A stretch of 64,000 bases of DNA from NORP240 sp038134485 (GCA_038134485.1 JAYPVG010000016.1:1-64000); one strand, 5' to 3'. Numbered from the stretch's first letter, positions 18,692 through 28,759 are shown. The notes: a model not told the origin generated them from the letters alone. A program made the numbers and translations.

Positions 18692-19291
18692 CTACAATAA
18701 TTCGGTGACTGGCTTGAAAGTCCGCCTGTGCGCAGCACAAGGCCCCAGTCTGTGCAGAGCCGCCAGGTGGTCTTTGGTGGGATATCCCTTGTGCCTGGCA
18801 AATCCGTAGCCCGGAAAATTCTTTTCAAGCTCAAGCATGTCCTGGTCCCGGGTAACTTTGGCAATAATCGAAGCTGCTGCCACACACTGCAAGCGCGCAT
18901 CGCCTTTTACAACCGCTGTCGAAGGATAATCCCACAGGGGGCATAAATTACCATCCACATAAACGAAATCAGGCCTTATCGAAAGTGTCTCGACGGCTCG
19001 AGCCATTGCCAGCATACTGGCTTGCAGAATATTGAGCTCGTCGATTTCCTGAACACCGGCGCGGCCAACGGAAAACGCGGTCGCATGTTCGATAATTTTT
19101 TGGTAACAACGCTGACGACTCAGCACACTGAGTTTCTTGGAATCATTCAATCCTGCAATCGGTTTATCTGGGTCGAGAATTACAGCGGCGGCGACCACAT
19201 CACCTGCCAATGGACCACGACCTGCCTCGTCCACGCCAGCTGAGCGCTGACGACCTTCTTCACGGTCGATGTCGTCAAGCCAGCTCTGCAT
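18692..19291 (-). CDS. rnhB: Ribonuclease HII
   Basis: Removes ribonucleotides from DNA-RNA hybrids. The 199-residue product has the family signature AGVDEAGRGPLAGDVV with the catalytic Asp-Glu pair near residue 21, VYVDGN in the middle and the C-terminal KGYPTKDHLAAL-HRLGP motif. It is 18 bases after lpxB, and 123 bases separate it from dnaE, which has its own promoter candidate there. Confidence 0.97.
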   Translation of the reverse strand: MQSWLDDIDREEGRQRSAGVDEAGRGPLAGDVVAAAVILDPDKPIAGLNDSKKLSVLSRQRCYQKIIEHATAFSVGRAGVQEIDELNILQASMLAMARAVETLSIRPDFVYVDGNLCPLWDYPSTAVVKGDARLQCVAAASIIAKVTRDQDMLELEKNFPGYGFARHKGYPTKDHLAALHRLGPCAAHRRTFKPVTELL

Positions 19292-19309
19292 ACGCGCTGA
19301 TCCATGGCA

Positions 19310-20485
19310 TCACTCGACAACCTGTTTTATTTGCAGCATGGACAGAACGGAACTAACCGCGCGCTTGTCGGCGCCTCTCGCAAGCTGTTCTCGAATCTCG
19401 TCGAACTTACGCAGGGTTGGCGCCCACTTTTGCCTATCATCGAAATATCCTCGGACTTCGGCGAATATGTTTTCGACATTAGCATCGCGCTGCAGATATT
19501 CAGGTACCAGTTGTTCTCCGGCCAACAGATTAGGTAGTCCGACATAAGGTATCTTTAGCATCCTCGATGCGAGAATGTAGGTCAATTTTGCCACCTGGTA
19601 GCAGATCACCATGGGTTTGCCGAGCAGCATCGCCTCCAGCGTCGCAGTCCCCGATGCCAGCAACACCAGATCGGCTGCCCTGATTGCTGTCTGTGACTGT
19701 CCGTCAAGTAAGACAAGCTGATCATCGCATCCCAAATTCTGCGCTACTCGCTCAATCTGTTGGCGAATTTCCTGACTGGCACAGGGTATAACAAACTTCA
19801 CTGGATAGGTCATGTTTTGAAACTTTGTGGCCATATTCAAGAAAAGCGGTGCCAGTCGCTTTACCTCAGCAGTGCGGCTGCCGGGCAATAACGCGACAAG
19901 GTAACCATCGCCTTCCACACCGCAGATTCTTCGCGCTAGGGCATTGTCATCTTGCGGGTCAAGCATGTCGGCAAGAGGATGGCCGACAAATTCGACCGGG
20001 ATATTATGAGATTGGTAAATAGATTGCTCGAAGGGAAACAAAACCAGCATTAGATCCGTCGCTTGCTTTATCTTTTTAATGCGCCTGGCACCGTATGCCC
20101 ACACACTTGGACTCACATAATGCACAGTTTTAATATTGCGGTCACGCAGATGTCGCTCAAATTGGGTATTGAATCCCGGAGAATCGATGCCAATAAATAC
20201 GTCAGGCGGATTTTTGACAAAATGCGCTTTTAGCTTTCGATCGATAGAAAGTAATTCAGGTAATCTACCAAGGGGCTCGACAAAGCCCATGACGGATAGT
20301 CGGTCCATGGGGAACAGACTTTCGAATCCCAGCTCTGTCATCGCTGGTCCGCCGATGCCTTCAAAGTGCGCATTGGGACAGCGATTCAGCATCTCTCGCA
20401 TGAACCCTGCGCCCAGATTATCACCGGATTTCTCGCCAGCCACCATCCCGATGCGAATTGGGTCAGATATCTGCTGAGCCGACAT
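19310..20485 (-). CDS. lpxB: Lipid-A-disaccharide synthase
   Basis: Family 19 glycosyltransferase that joins UDP-diacylglucosamine and lipid X to form the lipid A disaccharide. The 391-residue product has the N-terminal MVAGEKSGDNLGAGFM loop, the GIDSPGFN motif (about 99-106) and the C-terminal LASGTATLEAMLLGKPMVICY donor-binding region. It follows lpxA by 53 bases and precedes rnhB. Confidence 0.97.
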   Translation of the reverse strand: MSAQQISDPIRIGMVAGEKSGDNLGAGFMREMLNRCPNAHFEGIGGPAMTELGFESLFPMDRLSVMGFVEPLGRLPELLSIDRKLKAHFVKNPPDVFIGIDSPGFNTQFERHLRDRNIKTVHYVSPSVWAYGARRIKKIKQATDLMLVLFPFEQSIYQSHNIPVEFVGHPLADMLDPQDDNALARRICGVEGDGYLVALLPGSRTAEVKRLAPLFLNMATKFQNMTYPVKFVIPCASQEIRQQIERVAQNLGCDDQLVLLDGQSQTAIRAADLVLLASGTATLEAMLLGKPMVICYQVAKLTYILASRMLKIPYVGLPNLLAGEQLVPEYLQRDANVENIFAEVRGYFDDRQKWAPTLRKFDEIREQLARGADKRAVSSVLSMLQIKQVVE

Positions 20486-20538
20486 TATAAAACAGCCTGG
20501 TAAGTTGATTGTTCGGCGATAGCCCTGCCCAATCTATG

Positions 20539-21309
20539 TTATCTGTGTATGCCGCGTTCTGAAGCCTTCAGCGAATCAATCAGCGCTTGCAATTCAGCGC
20601 ATTGCTCCTTCATGATTTCAAGTTCGTGGATCGCTTCCTGCAGACTCAATCCACGCTTGTAGATTACTTTAAACGCTTCCCTGATTTGCTTGATCGCTTC
20701 CTTGTCAAAACCCCGTCTTTCAAGGCCTATCGAATTAATGCTGCGCACTTCCGCCGGATTTCCGCTAACAATAATGTAGGCAGGTACGTCATTAGTTAGA
20801 TGGGTGCACCCCCCAATCATTGCGTGCGCACCAATTTTGAGAAACTGGTTAACACCGGCGTAGCCCCCAAGAATTGCCCAATCGGCAACCTCGACGTGTC
20901 CAGAAATTCCGACATTATTGGCAAATACCGTGTGGCTCCCAACCATACAGTCGTGGGCGATGTGCACATAGGGCATAAGCAGATTATCATTACCAACCAG
21001 CGTCCGTCCTCCCCCGACACCAGTACCGCGATGCAATGTCACGCCTTCTCGTAATATATTGTCATCACCTATTTCGAGCCATGTCTCTTCACCCTGGAAT
21101 TTTTTATCCGCAGGATCCTCACCAACAGAAGCGAACTGAAATATTTTATTGTTTTCCCCAATAACTGTGTTGCAGCTGATGACCACGTGGGAGCCGACCT
21201 GGGTCCCTTTCCCGATCTTTACATTGGGCCCGATGATACTCCAGGGCCCAACGGATACATCGTCCGCAAGCTCGACGCTCGGGTCTATCTTGGCGCTGGG
21301 ATCAATCAA
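20539..21309 (-). CDS. lpxA: UDP-N-acetylglucosamine acyltransferase LpxA
   Basis: First step of lipid A synthesis: transfers a hydroxyacyl chain from acyl carrier protein to UDP-GlcNAc. Left-handed beta-helix protein with many hexapeptide repeats; the catalytic His lies in VHIAHDCMVG. The usual family start is MIDPSAKI-like. A TTG at 21309 gives that N-terminus (256 residues) and is preceded by AAAGGAAAG at good spacing; it overlaps the fabZ stop (TTGATTGA). The GTG at 21330 would need a longer overlap. The C-terminus is the helical domain expected for LpxA. Confidence 0.95.
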   Translation of the reverse strand: MIDPSAKIDPSVELADDVSVGPWSIIGPNVKIGKGTQVGSHVVISCNTVIGENNKIFQFASVGEDPADKKFQGEETWLEIGDDNILREGVTLHRGTGVGGGRTLVGNDNLLMPYVHIAHDCMVGSHTVFANNVGISGHVEVADWAILGGYAGVNQFLKIGAHAMIGGCTHLTNDVPAYIIVSGNPAEVRSINSIGLERRGFDKEAIKQIREAFKVIYKRGLSLQEAIHELEIMKEQCAELQALIDSLKASERGIHR

Positions 21310-21751
21310 GATTAACTTTCCTTTCAGCACACATAATATCCATGCTTGTCACTAATTCACCATCTACTGTTGCAATGCACTTGAATTTGTATATTCCGCG
21401 CCGGAAGTTCTCCATTTCCGCTTTTAGCATCAATCTGTCTCCGGGCACCACAGGTCGACGAAATCGTGCATTATCGACACCCACAAACAGATACTGGTAT
21501 CCGTCTGTTGGCTTCTTGCCCTGAGACTTAAATCCCAACACCCCCGCAACTTGACCCAGAGCCTCGATGATCAGGACCCCCGGCATAATAGGTTCGCTTG
21601 GGAAGTGCCCCATAAAAAACGGTTCATTGACTGTTACGTTTTTGTAGCCAAGCACCGATTTACCCAGTTCCATCTCGACAATTCTATCTACCAGCAGAAA
21701 TGGGTAGCGCTGCGGCAGGTATTCCTTAATCTCTTCCACGTTCATCATCAT
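21302..21751 (-). CDS. fabZ: 3-hydroxyacyl-ACP dehydratase FabZ
   Basis: Dehydrates hydroxyacyl-ACP in fatty acid synthesis and competes with LpxA for the same substrate. The 149-residue hotdog-fold protein has LPQRYPFLLVDRI and the active site FMGHFPSEPIMPGVLIIEALGQ region, with His48 and Glu62. Three ATGs in a row begin the frame; AGGA lies about ten bases before the first. It overlaps lpxA at its end, so the two are likely coupled. Confidence 0.97.
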   Translation of the reverse strand: MMMNVEEIKEYLPQRYPFLLVDRIVEMELGKSVLGYKNVTVNEPFFMGHFPSEPIMPGVLIIEALGQVAGVLGFKSQGKKPTDGYQYLFVGVDNARFRRPVVPGDRLMLKAEMENFRRGIYKFKCIATVDGELVTSMDIMCAERKVNLD

Positions 21752-21792
21752 TTCGCTTAGATCCTCTGGCTGATCCTGCGGATCAGCACGGG

Positions 21793-22818
21793 TTAATCCT
21801 TCTTTCCTGGGAGCCGGTTTACGCGCTTGGCTAATTCATCCAGCGCGCTGAATCTTATCGCATTACGGCGCCATTTGGCTGATTTCATAATTCCGGTACC
21901 AGAGGAATAATCCCCTGCCTCGTGAATATTTTTACTCACCAGTGACATAGCACTTACCCGAACCCTGTCAGCAATCCGAATGTGCCCAACTACTCCACTT
22001 GCACCACCCAGGACACAATACTTTCCAATGTGAGCACTGCCCGCTATCGCAGTGCATCCACAGATAACAGTATGTGCGCCAATATGACAGTTATGCCCAA
22101 TCTGCACTTGATTATCGATTTTTACTCCTTGTTCAATAATTGTATCTTCAATGGCTCCCCTATCGATTGTCGTCCCGGCGCCAATATCGACGTCATCTCC
22201 TATGTCAACAGAGCCCAGCTGCTGAATCTTGATAGACTGTGAGCCATCAAATGCGAACCCAAAGCCATCAGCTCCGATAACGGAGCCAGCGTGAATAACT
22301 ACTCGATTGCCCAGTGTAACACCGTGATAAAGGGTTACATTACTGTACAACCGACACCCTTCTCCAAGGTTGCAATTCTCATCTATAAAACAGCCCGGGC
22401 CGATTACGCTCCCAGCCCCGATAGTTACACCTGCCGAAACTACAGCGTTATGGCCGATTGAAACATTATCAGGGAGCTGAATAGCAGGGTGAATGAAAGC
22501 GGTAGGATGTACTCCCAAGGATACGGAGGGCGCGTTGTCAAATAGTTGGCTCGCTTTGGCAAAGCTGACATAAGGCACAGCGGAGATCAGCTTGTTAACT
22601 CCGCATTTAGCCGCAAACTTTTCTTCAAGTATAACAGCCGACGCAGCACAGCCGGGTAATTGGTCAGCATACGTAGGGTTGCTGAGAAAGCAAAGCTTGC
22701 CGGGTCGACCCTCACTGAGGGTCGCCAGACCGTCGATTACACAACTCTCATCACCAACAAGTTTGGCGTCAAGCAATTCGGCAAGCGCGCCAAGCGTATA
22801 CTTTTTAGCATTCGGCAC
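21793..22818 (-). CDS. lpxD: UDP-3-O-(3-hydroxyacyl)glucosamine N-acyltransferase LpxD
   Basis: Third step of lipid A synthesis; adds the second hydroxyacyl chain to the glucosamine nitrogen. The 341-residue product has an N-terminal uridine-binding domain (about 1-100), a hexapeptide beta-helix (about 105-310) with the catalytic His region IGHNCHIGAHT, and a short C-terminal helix. The GTG at 22818 is well supported: GGGAG is seven bases upstream and the length matches E. coli (341). It lies between skp and fabZ. Confidence 0.96.
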   Translation of the reverse strand: MPNAKKYTLGALAELLDAKLVGDESCVIDGLATLSEGRPGKLCFLSNPTYADQLPGCAASAVILEEKFAAKCGVNKLISAVPYVSFAKASQLFDNAPSVSLGVHPTAFIHPAIQLPDNVSIGHNAVVSAGVTIGAGSVIGPGCFIDENCNLGEGCRLYSNVTLYHGVTLGNRVVIHAGSVIGADGFGFAFDGSQSIKIQQLGSVDIGDDVDIGAGTTIDRGAIEDTIIEQGVKIDNQVQIGHNCHIGAHTVICGCTAIAGSAHIGKYCVLGGASGVVGHIRIADRVRVSAMSLVSKNIHEAGDYSSGTGIMKSAKWRRNAIRFSALDELAKRVNRLPGKKD

Positions 22819-22847
22819 CTGGCGCTCCCATTCCTGACGGTTAAGCG

Positions 22848-23372
22848 CTACTGGCCGTTATTTTGGCTGATTTGATTTATTTTTGCCGTTACCTTGGGAG
22901 TAATGTCCAGAACAGGATCGGCATAAGCGACGCTTGCGGCGTTGAGTACAAGGTCGTATCCTCCCTCGGCGACGACGTCAGATATAGCATCTGTCAGAGT
23001 TTGCCGCATGTTCTCGACGAACTCCTGATTTTTCTCTTGCTGAGCCTGTTGCAAACGCTCGGAAATCAACTGCAACTGCAACTGTTTTTCCTGTGCATCC
23101 GCATTCATCTGGCGAATCTCAGACTCACTCATAATCGCCTCATCCTGTTGAAATTTTTCCTGCAACGCGATTAATTCCTGCTGAATCGACTGGGCGCGTT
23201 CAACGTCATTCGAAAATTCCGCCTCTATTTCTTGCTGTACACCGCGGGCTGCTTCCGAGGTAAAAAGCGCCTGTTCAAGGTTGATGATTCCGATTTTTGT
23301 ATCCTGCGCGGTAGCCGAAGCAGACAGTAAAGCCACACCAACTAAAATCATCAATATTTGCAATATTTTCAC
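22848..23372 (-). CDS. skp: Periplasmic chaperone Skp/OmpH
   Basis: Trimeric chaperone that carries unfolded outer-membrane proteins across the periplasm to BamA. The 174-residue product has a signal peptide (about 1-22, ending ASATA), the KIGIINLEQALFTSE beta-strand and a long charged, glutamine-rich coiled coil (about 45-125) that forms the tentacles. GTG start with GGAG seven bases upstream. It lies between bamA and lpxD, the standard location. Confidence 0.94.
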   Translation of the reverse strand: MKILQILMILVGVALLSASATAQDTKIGIINLEQALFTSEAARGVQQEIEAEFSNDVERAQSIQQELIALQEKFQQDEAIMSESEIRQMNADAQEKQLQLQLISERLQQAQQEKNQEFVENMRQTLTDAISDVVAEGGYDLVLNAASVAYADPVLDITPKVTAKINQISQNNGQ

Positions 23373-23412
23373 GTCAAATCTCCAATAAGAAACGCAATTC
23401 TATTTCAAGCAG

Positions 23413-26067
23413 TTAGAACGCAGTTCCAACAGTAAAATCGAACAACTTAACATCATCGTTCTCACCCTTTCTTAACGGTGCAGCCACATAGAACGTTAAC
23501 GGTCCAAAAGGCGACAGGTATGTTATGCCGACACCAGCGGCAGCGCGCAATTCGGCCACGTCAAAGTCACTGCAGTTCCGCAACAGCTGCTGGGTCTCGG
23601 TGCAATTGGATGAAAACACATTTCCAACATCGATAAAAAAAGCCGATCGGATCTGGTTCTGATTTGGCACGAACGGTATTGGAAACAACAACTCCAAGCT
23701 TCCGGTAGTGAGTATATTACCACCAAAGCTGTCGTAATCCTCATCTAGATAGTACTCCTGAACCGCCAGGGCAAGCTGTTCGTTCCCCAAGTCATCCAGT
23801 ATGGTCGTTGTCTGGTATGCAAAATCCCGTTCGGATACCTCTGCACGTCCCTCATAATCCGTAATAATCTGACCATTTTCGTCTCGAGCCAGCTTGGCCG
23901 CGATGTTCTCCAGCAAGTAGCCCCGCCCAGCAGTGCTCTGAGGCCCCAGGCTGTTCTGATCAAAGCCTCTGACAACTCCCTGAGTTTGTATTCCACCAGC
24001 GAAGAAGTGATTAAAGAAAGGCATCTCATCGGACTTGCCATATCCAAATCCGTAGCCGAGATTATACCGGGCGGCGACTACCCAGCGACGATCATTGGAA
24101 ATTGGCCAATACATTTGACCTTCAAGATTAAAGGTCGCGTACTGAAGATCACTGCCTGGCAGGCTGACTTCCAGACCTAGCCGATGGAGAGCTCCGGCAT
24201 TGGGTAATTGACCCCGATTCAAGGTGTTCCGGAACCACGTTCCCGTCAGGGTGAAGTTATCGAAAACATCTCCATTTCGATCTATAAAACCGGGTTCAGG
24301 GTATTTCTGCAAGGCAAACTCGGGCAGATCATTCACATTACCCAGTACAGCATCCTGTACAGTTCCGTCCCAGGGGTTGGAGTTAAGCGGCGATATAATG
24401 TACTTGTTAATTCCTTCAAAGAATATTGGAGTCGCCTGTATTTCCTGAACCGAACCGGCCCCTGAGCTCAGTTCTGTATGCGCATATCCCACGTCAAAAC
24501 CAACAGCCTCTACTTCACTCATCGGATAACTAAAGTTGAAACCGGCGCCGAAAGACGTGGTATTGAAGCTCGCTATGTTAAACGGCGAATCAATTTCCTG
24601 GGCGAATATATTAAAACCCCTGCTCACTCCATCTGCTGTAAAATATGGATCGAGGTATTGAACATTCAAACTCTTTATAAACCGGCTGCGATTAACACTG
24701 AAACCAATCGTACGGCCTGTGCCCAGAAAATTCTGTGCCTGCAGCCCCGCACTGATAAAAAAGTTTCCGGCGCCACCACCAACCGAAAAATTCACCGAGC
24801 CAAAATTTTGTTCCGCCACCTGGTAGTTGACGTCAATCTGGTCTTCTGTGCCGGGAACTTCCTGAGTATCCACTTCAACCGTCTCAAAATACCCTAACCT
24901 TTCCAACCTGACCTTGGATTGTTCAATTTGCTGACTGGAGGCCGGCGCACTTTCCAACTGGCGCATTTCTCGGCGCAATACGTCATCCGCTGTTGAAAGA
25001 TTGCCGGTAAAGTTTATCCGATTCACATACGTTCGGTTTCCGGGGTCAATAAAAAAGGTTACGTCTACCGTATCCTCTCCTTCGTTAATTTCCGGTACGC
25101 CGGTCGCTTCCGCAAAGGCATATCCCAGATTTCCCAGGAACTGCACCATTATTTCTTCTGTTCCCGTAACCAGCGCTTGCGAATAAATTTGCCCTGGCCG
25201 AACAAATATCGCAGCCCGCAGCAACGCTTCCGCATCAACCAGGTCACCGGCCAGATCTACTCCCTCGATAGTAAACTGGGGGCCTTCTGACACATTGACA
25301 GTAATGTAAATTTCTTCTTTATCGGGAGTTATTGAGATGGGGGTCGAATCGATATTGAACTCTACATACCCGTTATCAAGGTAAAAAGATTCGAGCCGCT
25401 CCAGATCCCCGGAAAATTGCTCTCTGGAATAGCGATCGCGTCGACTCAAAAACAGCCACCAGGGTTTGGTGCCCTGTTCGAATAGATCGAGCAACACCTC
25501 GTCTTCAAAAGCATCGTTACCCACCACATTGATATGCTGGATTCGGCTTTCCTCTCCTTCACTGATGTCCAGATTAATTGCTACACGATTGCGTGGGAGA
25601 TCTTCGACTTCTATCTCGACAGTAGCACCATAGCGACCGCGAGAGGAATAAACGTCCTGTATGCCTTGCCTGATTGCTTCTAAAGTTGAACGGGTAAAAA
25701 TTTGCCCCTCAGCGATCTCCGCACTGGCCATATTTTCAATTATCTGATCCGTTTCCAGAACGCTGTTACCTTCTACATTAATTTCAGCAACCGAAGGACG
25801 CTCAAGGATATTGATAACCAGCAAATTGCCGTCCCGAAGAACTTCAATTTCCTCGAAATAGCCGGAGTCTGAGAGTGCCCTGATAATATCAGCGGCCACG
25901 TCGGTGGTAACCTCATCGCCAATCCCAACAGGTAGCAGGCCGTAAATAACCCCCGGGGATACCCGCTGGTAACCGTCAATGATAATGTCGGCGACGGTAA
26001 AATTCTGCCCGAATGCCGGATTGGCTATTCCGAAGGCAAAAAGGACACCAAGACAAAATCTTTTCAT
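23413..26067 (-). CDS. bamA: Outer membrane protein assembly factor BamA
   Basis: Core of the BAM machine that inserts beta-barrel proteins into the outer membrane. The 884-residue product has a signal peptide (1-20), five POTRA domains (about 21-420) and a 16-strand barrel ending in Phe, with the conserved VRGF of extracellular loop 6 at 699-702. It is about 70 residues longer than E. coli BamA; extra length lies in loops around 538-605 and 703-782. The ATG at 26067 starts the signal peptide; the upstream frame to 26106 is not needed. Neighbours rseP and skp are typical. Confidence 0.97.
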   Translation of the reverse strand: MKRFCLGVLFAFGIANPAFGQNFTVADIIIDGYQRVSPGVIYGLLPVGIGDEVTTDVAADIIRALSDSGYFEEIEVLRDGNLLVINILERPSVAEINVEGNSVLETDQIIENMASAEIAEGQIFTRSTLEAIRQGIQDVYSSRGRYGATVEIEVEDLPRNRVAINLDISEGEESRIQHINVVGNDAFEDEVLLDLFEQGTKPWWLFLSRRDRYSREQFSGDLERLESFYLDNGYVEFNIDSTPISITPDKEEIYITVNVSEGPQFTIEGVDLAGDLVDAEALLRAAIFVRPGQIYSQALVTGTEEIMVQFLGNLGYAFAEATGVPEINEGEDTVDVTFFIDPGNRTYVNRINFTGNLSTADDVLRREMRQLESAPASSQQIEQSKVRLERLGYFETVEVDTQEVPGTEDQIDVNYQVAEQNFGSVNFSVGGGAGNFFISAGLQAQNFLGTGRTIGFSVNRSRFIKSLNVQYLDPYFTADGVSRGFNIFAQEIDSPFNIASFNTTSFGAGFNFSYPMSEVEAVGFDVGYAHTELSSGAGSVQEIQATPIFFEGINKYIISPLNSNPWDGTVQDAVLGNVNDLPEFALQKYPEPGFIDRNGDVFDNFTLTGTWFRNTLNRGQLPNAGALHRLGLEVSLPGSDLQYATFNLEGQMYWPISNDRRWVVAARYNLGYGFGYGKSDEMPFFNHFFAGGIQTQGVVRGFDQNSLGPQSTAGRGYLLENIAAKLARDENGQIITDYEGRAEVSERDFAYQTTTILDDLGNEQLALAVQEYYLDEDYDSFGGNILTTGSLELLFPIPFVPNQNQIRSAFFIDVGNVFSSNCTETQQLLRNCSDFDVAELRAAAGVGITYLSPFGPLTFYVAAPLRKGENDDVKLFDFTVGTAF

Positions 26068-26145
26068 TATCCGTTCATACTCAAGTAAGTGCTTGACTGA
26101 CAACAATGGAGGGTTGGTTAATCACTGCGACCGTTTTCTTGCTTC

Positions 26146-27537
26146 CTATAACAGTCGACTAACGTCGTTATAAATTGCCAGAACCATTATCCCTGAAATA
26201 AGCAAGAGCCCCAATTGCAATCCCAATTCCTGCAGCCGCTCTGGCACTGGACGCCGGATGATTGCCTCTATTGTGTAGTACAGCAGGTGACCACCGTCCA
26301 GCACAGGTATAGGCAGCAAATTGAGAACCCCAAGCGAAATACTCAGGATCGCCAGGAAACCCAGATATACGTCCAACCCATAGCTGGCAGTCTCGCCGGC
26401 TACTTGGGCGATTGTAATCGGCCCGTTGATATTCTTAACTGAAATCAGACCAACAACCATTTTCTGAATAGAATCCAGGACGAACAGCGACTTATCCCAA
26501 GTCTCCTGAAACGCGGGCACTACTGCCGTTATGGCGTTGAACTCCTGGCGCCGACGTCGATCTTCCGGCAGTAGTTCAGCCATTGATCTTTCGACAACAG
26601 ACGCACCGATGGTACCAATAACACCTTCCTGATCGAGTTCAATCTGTTCCGGCCTGATTATCAGCGTTGTCAAACCGCTACCCCGTTGGACAACCACTTC
26701 AAGATCGAGTTCCGGGCTGGCACGGACGATTTCCACCCAGTGAGTCCAGCCCCGAATTGCGACGCCGTTGACACTAATAACCTCATCGCCAGACCGCAAT
26801 CCGCCTTGCTCCGCCCTGCCTCCGGGCAATACCGAGGCCACTTCGGGCGGAATATCAAATTGCACAATGCCCAAGTCTCTTACAGGGTCAGGCGTCGCGG
26901 ATTCTGATAACCAGTCGCGAATAGACAGACTTCTGGTAACCACCGACCGAGACCCCTGCGGAATAACAGACAACTCGACATTACCTGATTCTCCCAGTCG
27001 TTCCAGCAACTTCATGGTAACCTGTTGCCACATTAACGTTTCGCTACCATCAACTGCGACAATTTCATCACCTGGCTGCAGGCCCGCGACTGCAGCTACT
27101 GAATCATCCGCGACGCCATGAACCACAGGTGCCAATCCGCTGACTCCGTAACTCAAATTGATTATCCAGAAAACGATTGTAGCGAGGATTAAGTTGGCAA
27201 TTGGACCGGCTACTACTATAGCCATTCGCTGCCATAGAGGTTTGAAAGCAAAAGACTCATGCTGTTGCTCTAATGGCAGCTTGGTCTGACTTGAAACAGA
27301 AGTATCCTCCTGTCCCAGCATTTTGACGTAACCTCCCAGTGGTATAGGCGCGATTGCATATTCGACGCCGTCCTTGCCGTACCATGATTTAAAAGGCTTA
27401 CCAAATCCGACCGAAAATCGCAGCACTCGAACACCACATTTTCTGGCTACCCAGAAATGACCAAATTCATGAAACGTTACCAGAATGCCTAGGGTAACGA
27501 TCAAAGCAGCAATATTAATTACCAGGGTTAGAAGCAT
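26146..27537 (-). CDS. rseP: Site-2 protease RseP
   Basis: Intramembrane zinc protease that cuts the anti-sigma factor RseA and releases sigma-E during envelope stress. The 463-residue product has HEFGH (23-27) in the first membrane span, two PDZ domains in the middle (about 120-320), and the LPIPVLDGGHL motif supplying the third zinc ligand. Its target system, rpoE-rseA-mucD, is at the other end of the window. Gene order dxr-rseP-bamA is the standard one. Confidence 0.97.
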   Translation of the reverse strand: MLLTLVINIAALIVTLGILVTFHEFGHFWVARKCGVRVLRFSVGFGKPFKSWYGKDGVEYAIAPIPLGGYVKMLGQEDTSVSSQTKLPLEQQHESFAFKPLWQRMAIVVAGPIANLILATIVFWIINLSYGVSGLAPVVHGVADDSVAAVAGLQPGDEIVAVDGSETLMWQQVTMKLLERLGESGNVELSVIPQGSRSVVTRSLSIRDWLSESATPDPVRDLGIVQFDIPPEVASVLPGGRAEQGGLRSGDEVISVNGVAIRGWTHWVEIVRASPELDLEVVVQRGSGLTTLIIRPEQIELDQEGVIGTIGASVVERSMAELLPEDRRRRQEFNAITAVVPAFQETWDKSLFVLDSIQKMVVGLISVKNINGPITIAQVAGETASYGLDVYLGFLAILSISLGVLNLLPIPVLDGGHLLYYTIEAIIRRPVPERLQELGLQLGLLLISGIMVLAIYNDVSRLL

Positions 27538-27563
27538 GGAACTCTATTCTTTGCATCAGTGCG

Positions 27564-28748
27564 CTAAATATTTGTCTTTACAATCAAGTCATTAGCCAGC
27601 TTTCTGGCGCGTTGATCGACATCCTGAATAATATCGAGACTTGTCACGCCTTCACAAGGGATTTTCGATATAACCTGTTGAATAACACAGTGGATTTTGT
27701 TGAACCGCAGGCGACCTTCCAGAAAGCCCGCAACCGCAGTTTCATTTGCCGCATTAAGAATTGCAGGCGCGGTGCCCCCGGCTTTCGCGGCGTCAATACC
27801 CAACTGCAGACAAGGGAATCGCTCGAGATCAGGCTGTCGAAATTCCAGTGGCGCTTCAGAAGCCAGATCCAGGCTTCTGGCACCAGATTCAATCCGCTGG
27901 GGCCAGGCTAAACCGCAAGCAATAGGAATCCGCATATCCGGATTTGCCAACTGCGCGATAACCGATCCATCCGTGTATTCGACCATGGAATGCAGGATAC
28001 TTTGCGGATGCACCAGTACCTGCAACTGCGCGGGGTCAAGGTTAAATAACAAGCAAGCCTCGATATACTCAAGCCCTTTGTTCATCAAAGTCGCAGAGTC
28101 AACAGAAATCTTGCGACCCATTTTCCAGCGGGGATGTCTGCAGGCCTGATCGGGTGTAATGTCACCAAACTGCTCCAGGGGCGTATCCAGAAAGGGTCCT
28201 CCGGAAGCTGTCAGAATTACGCGTCGCACATCGTCCCGACTAACCCCGGCAGCATGACCTTGGGACACAGGCAGGCATTGGAATATCGCATTATGCTCGC
28301 TGTCTATCGGCAATAATTGAGCCCCACTCTCCCGAACGCTGCGCATGAAATATTCGCCAGCCATGACCAGCGATTCCTTGTTTGCGAGAAGAATTTTTTT
28401 CCCCGCATTGACCGCTGCCAGCGTCGATCTCAGCCCGGCGGCTCCGACGATTGCTGCCATAACAATGTCAGCTTCCGTGTGGCTCGCCACCCACTCCAGC
28501 CCTTCTTCTCCCGCAAGAACGATGGTCTTTGATCCTTTCAGGTTTGCTTCGAGCTTTTTCTGCAATGCTGAGTTAGCTATCACTGCATACCGGGGATTGA
28601 AACTCCGGCACTGAGTTGTCAACGTAGTAACGTCATTATTCGCAGTCAGTGCGAATATCTCGTAACTTGAATGTCGGGCAATGACATCCAGTGTACTCTG
28701 ACCTATCGAACCCGTGGATCCAAGAACCGTAACAAGCCTGCTCATCAT
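27564..28748 (-). CDS. dxr: 1-deoxy-D-xylulose 5-phosphate reductoisomerase
   Basis: Makes methylerythritol phosphate, the committed step of the MEP isoprenoid pathway. NADPH-binding loop VLGSTGSIGQSTLDV near the N-terminus, LLANKESLVMAG in the middle, and metal ligands in LPIDSEHNAIFQ. The ATG at 28748 has AGG seven bases upstream and gives 394 residues (E. coli 398); the frame upstream to 28790 overlaps cdsA. It lies 11 bases after cdsA. Confidence 0.97.
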   Translation of the reverse strand: MMSRLVTVLGSTGSIGQSTLDVIARHSSYEIFALTANNDVTTLTTQCRSFNPRYAVIANSALQKKLEANLKGSKTIVLAGEEGLEWVASHTEADIVMAAIVGAAGLRSTLAAVNAGKKILLANKESLVMAGEYFMRSVRESGAQLLPIDSEHNAIFQCLPVSQGHAAGVSRDDVRRVILTASGGPFLDTPLEQFGDITPDQACRHPRWKMGRKISVDSATLMNKGLEYIEACLLFNLDPAQLQVLVHPQSILHSMVEYTDGSVIAQLANPDMRIPIACGLAWPQRIESGARSLDLASEAPLEFRQPDLERFPCLQLGIDAAKAGGTAPAILNAANETAVAGFLEGRLRFNKIHCVIQQVISKIPCEGVTSLDIIQDVDQRARKLANDLIVKTNI

Positions 28749-28759
28749 ACCGGAACCTT

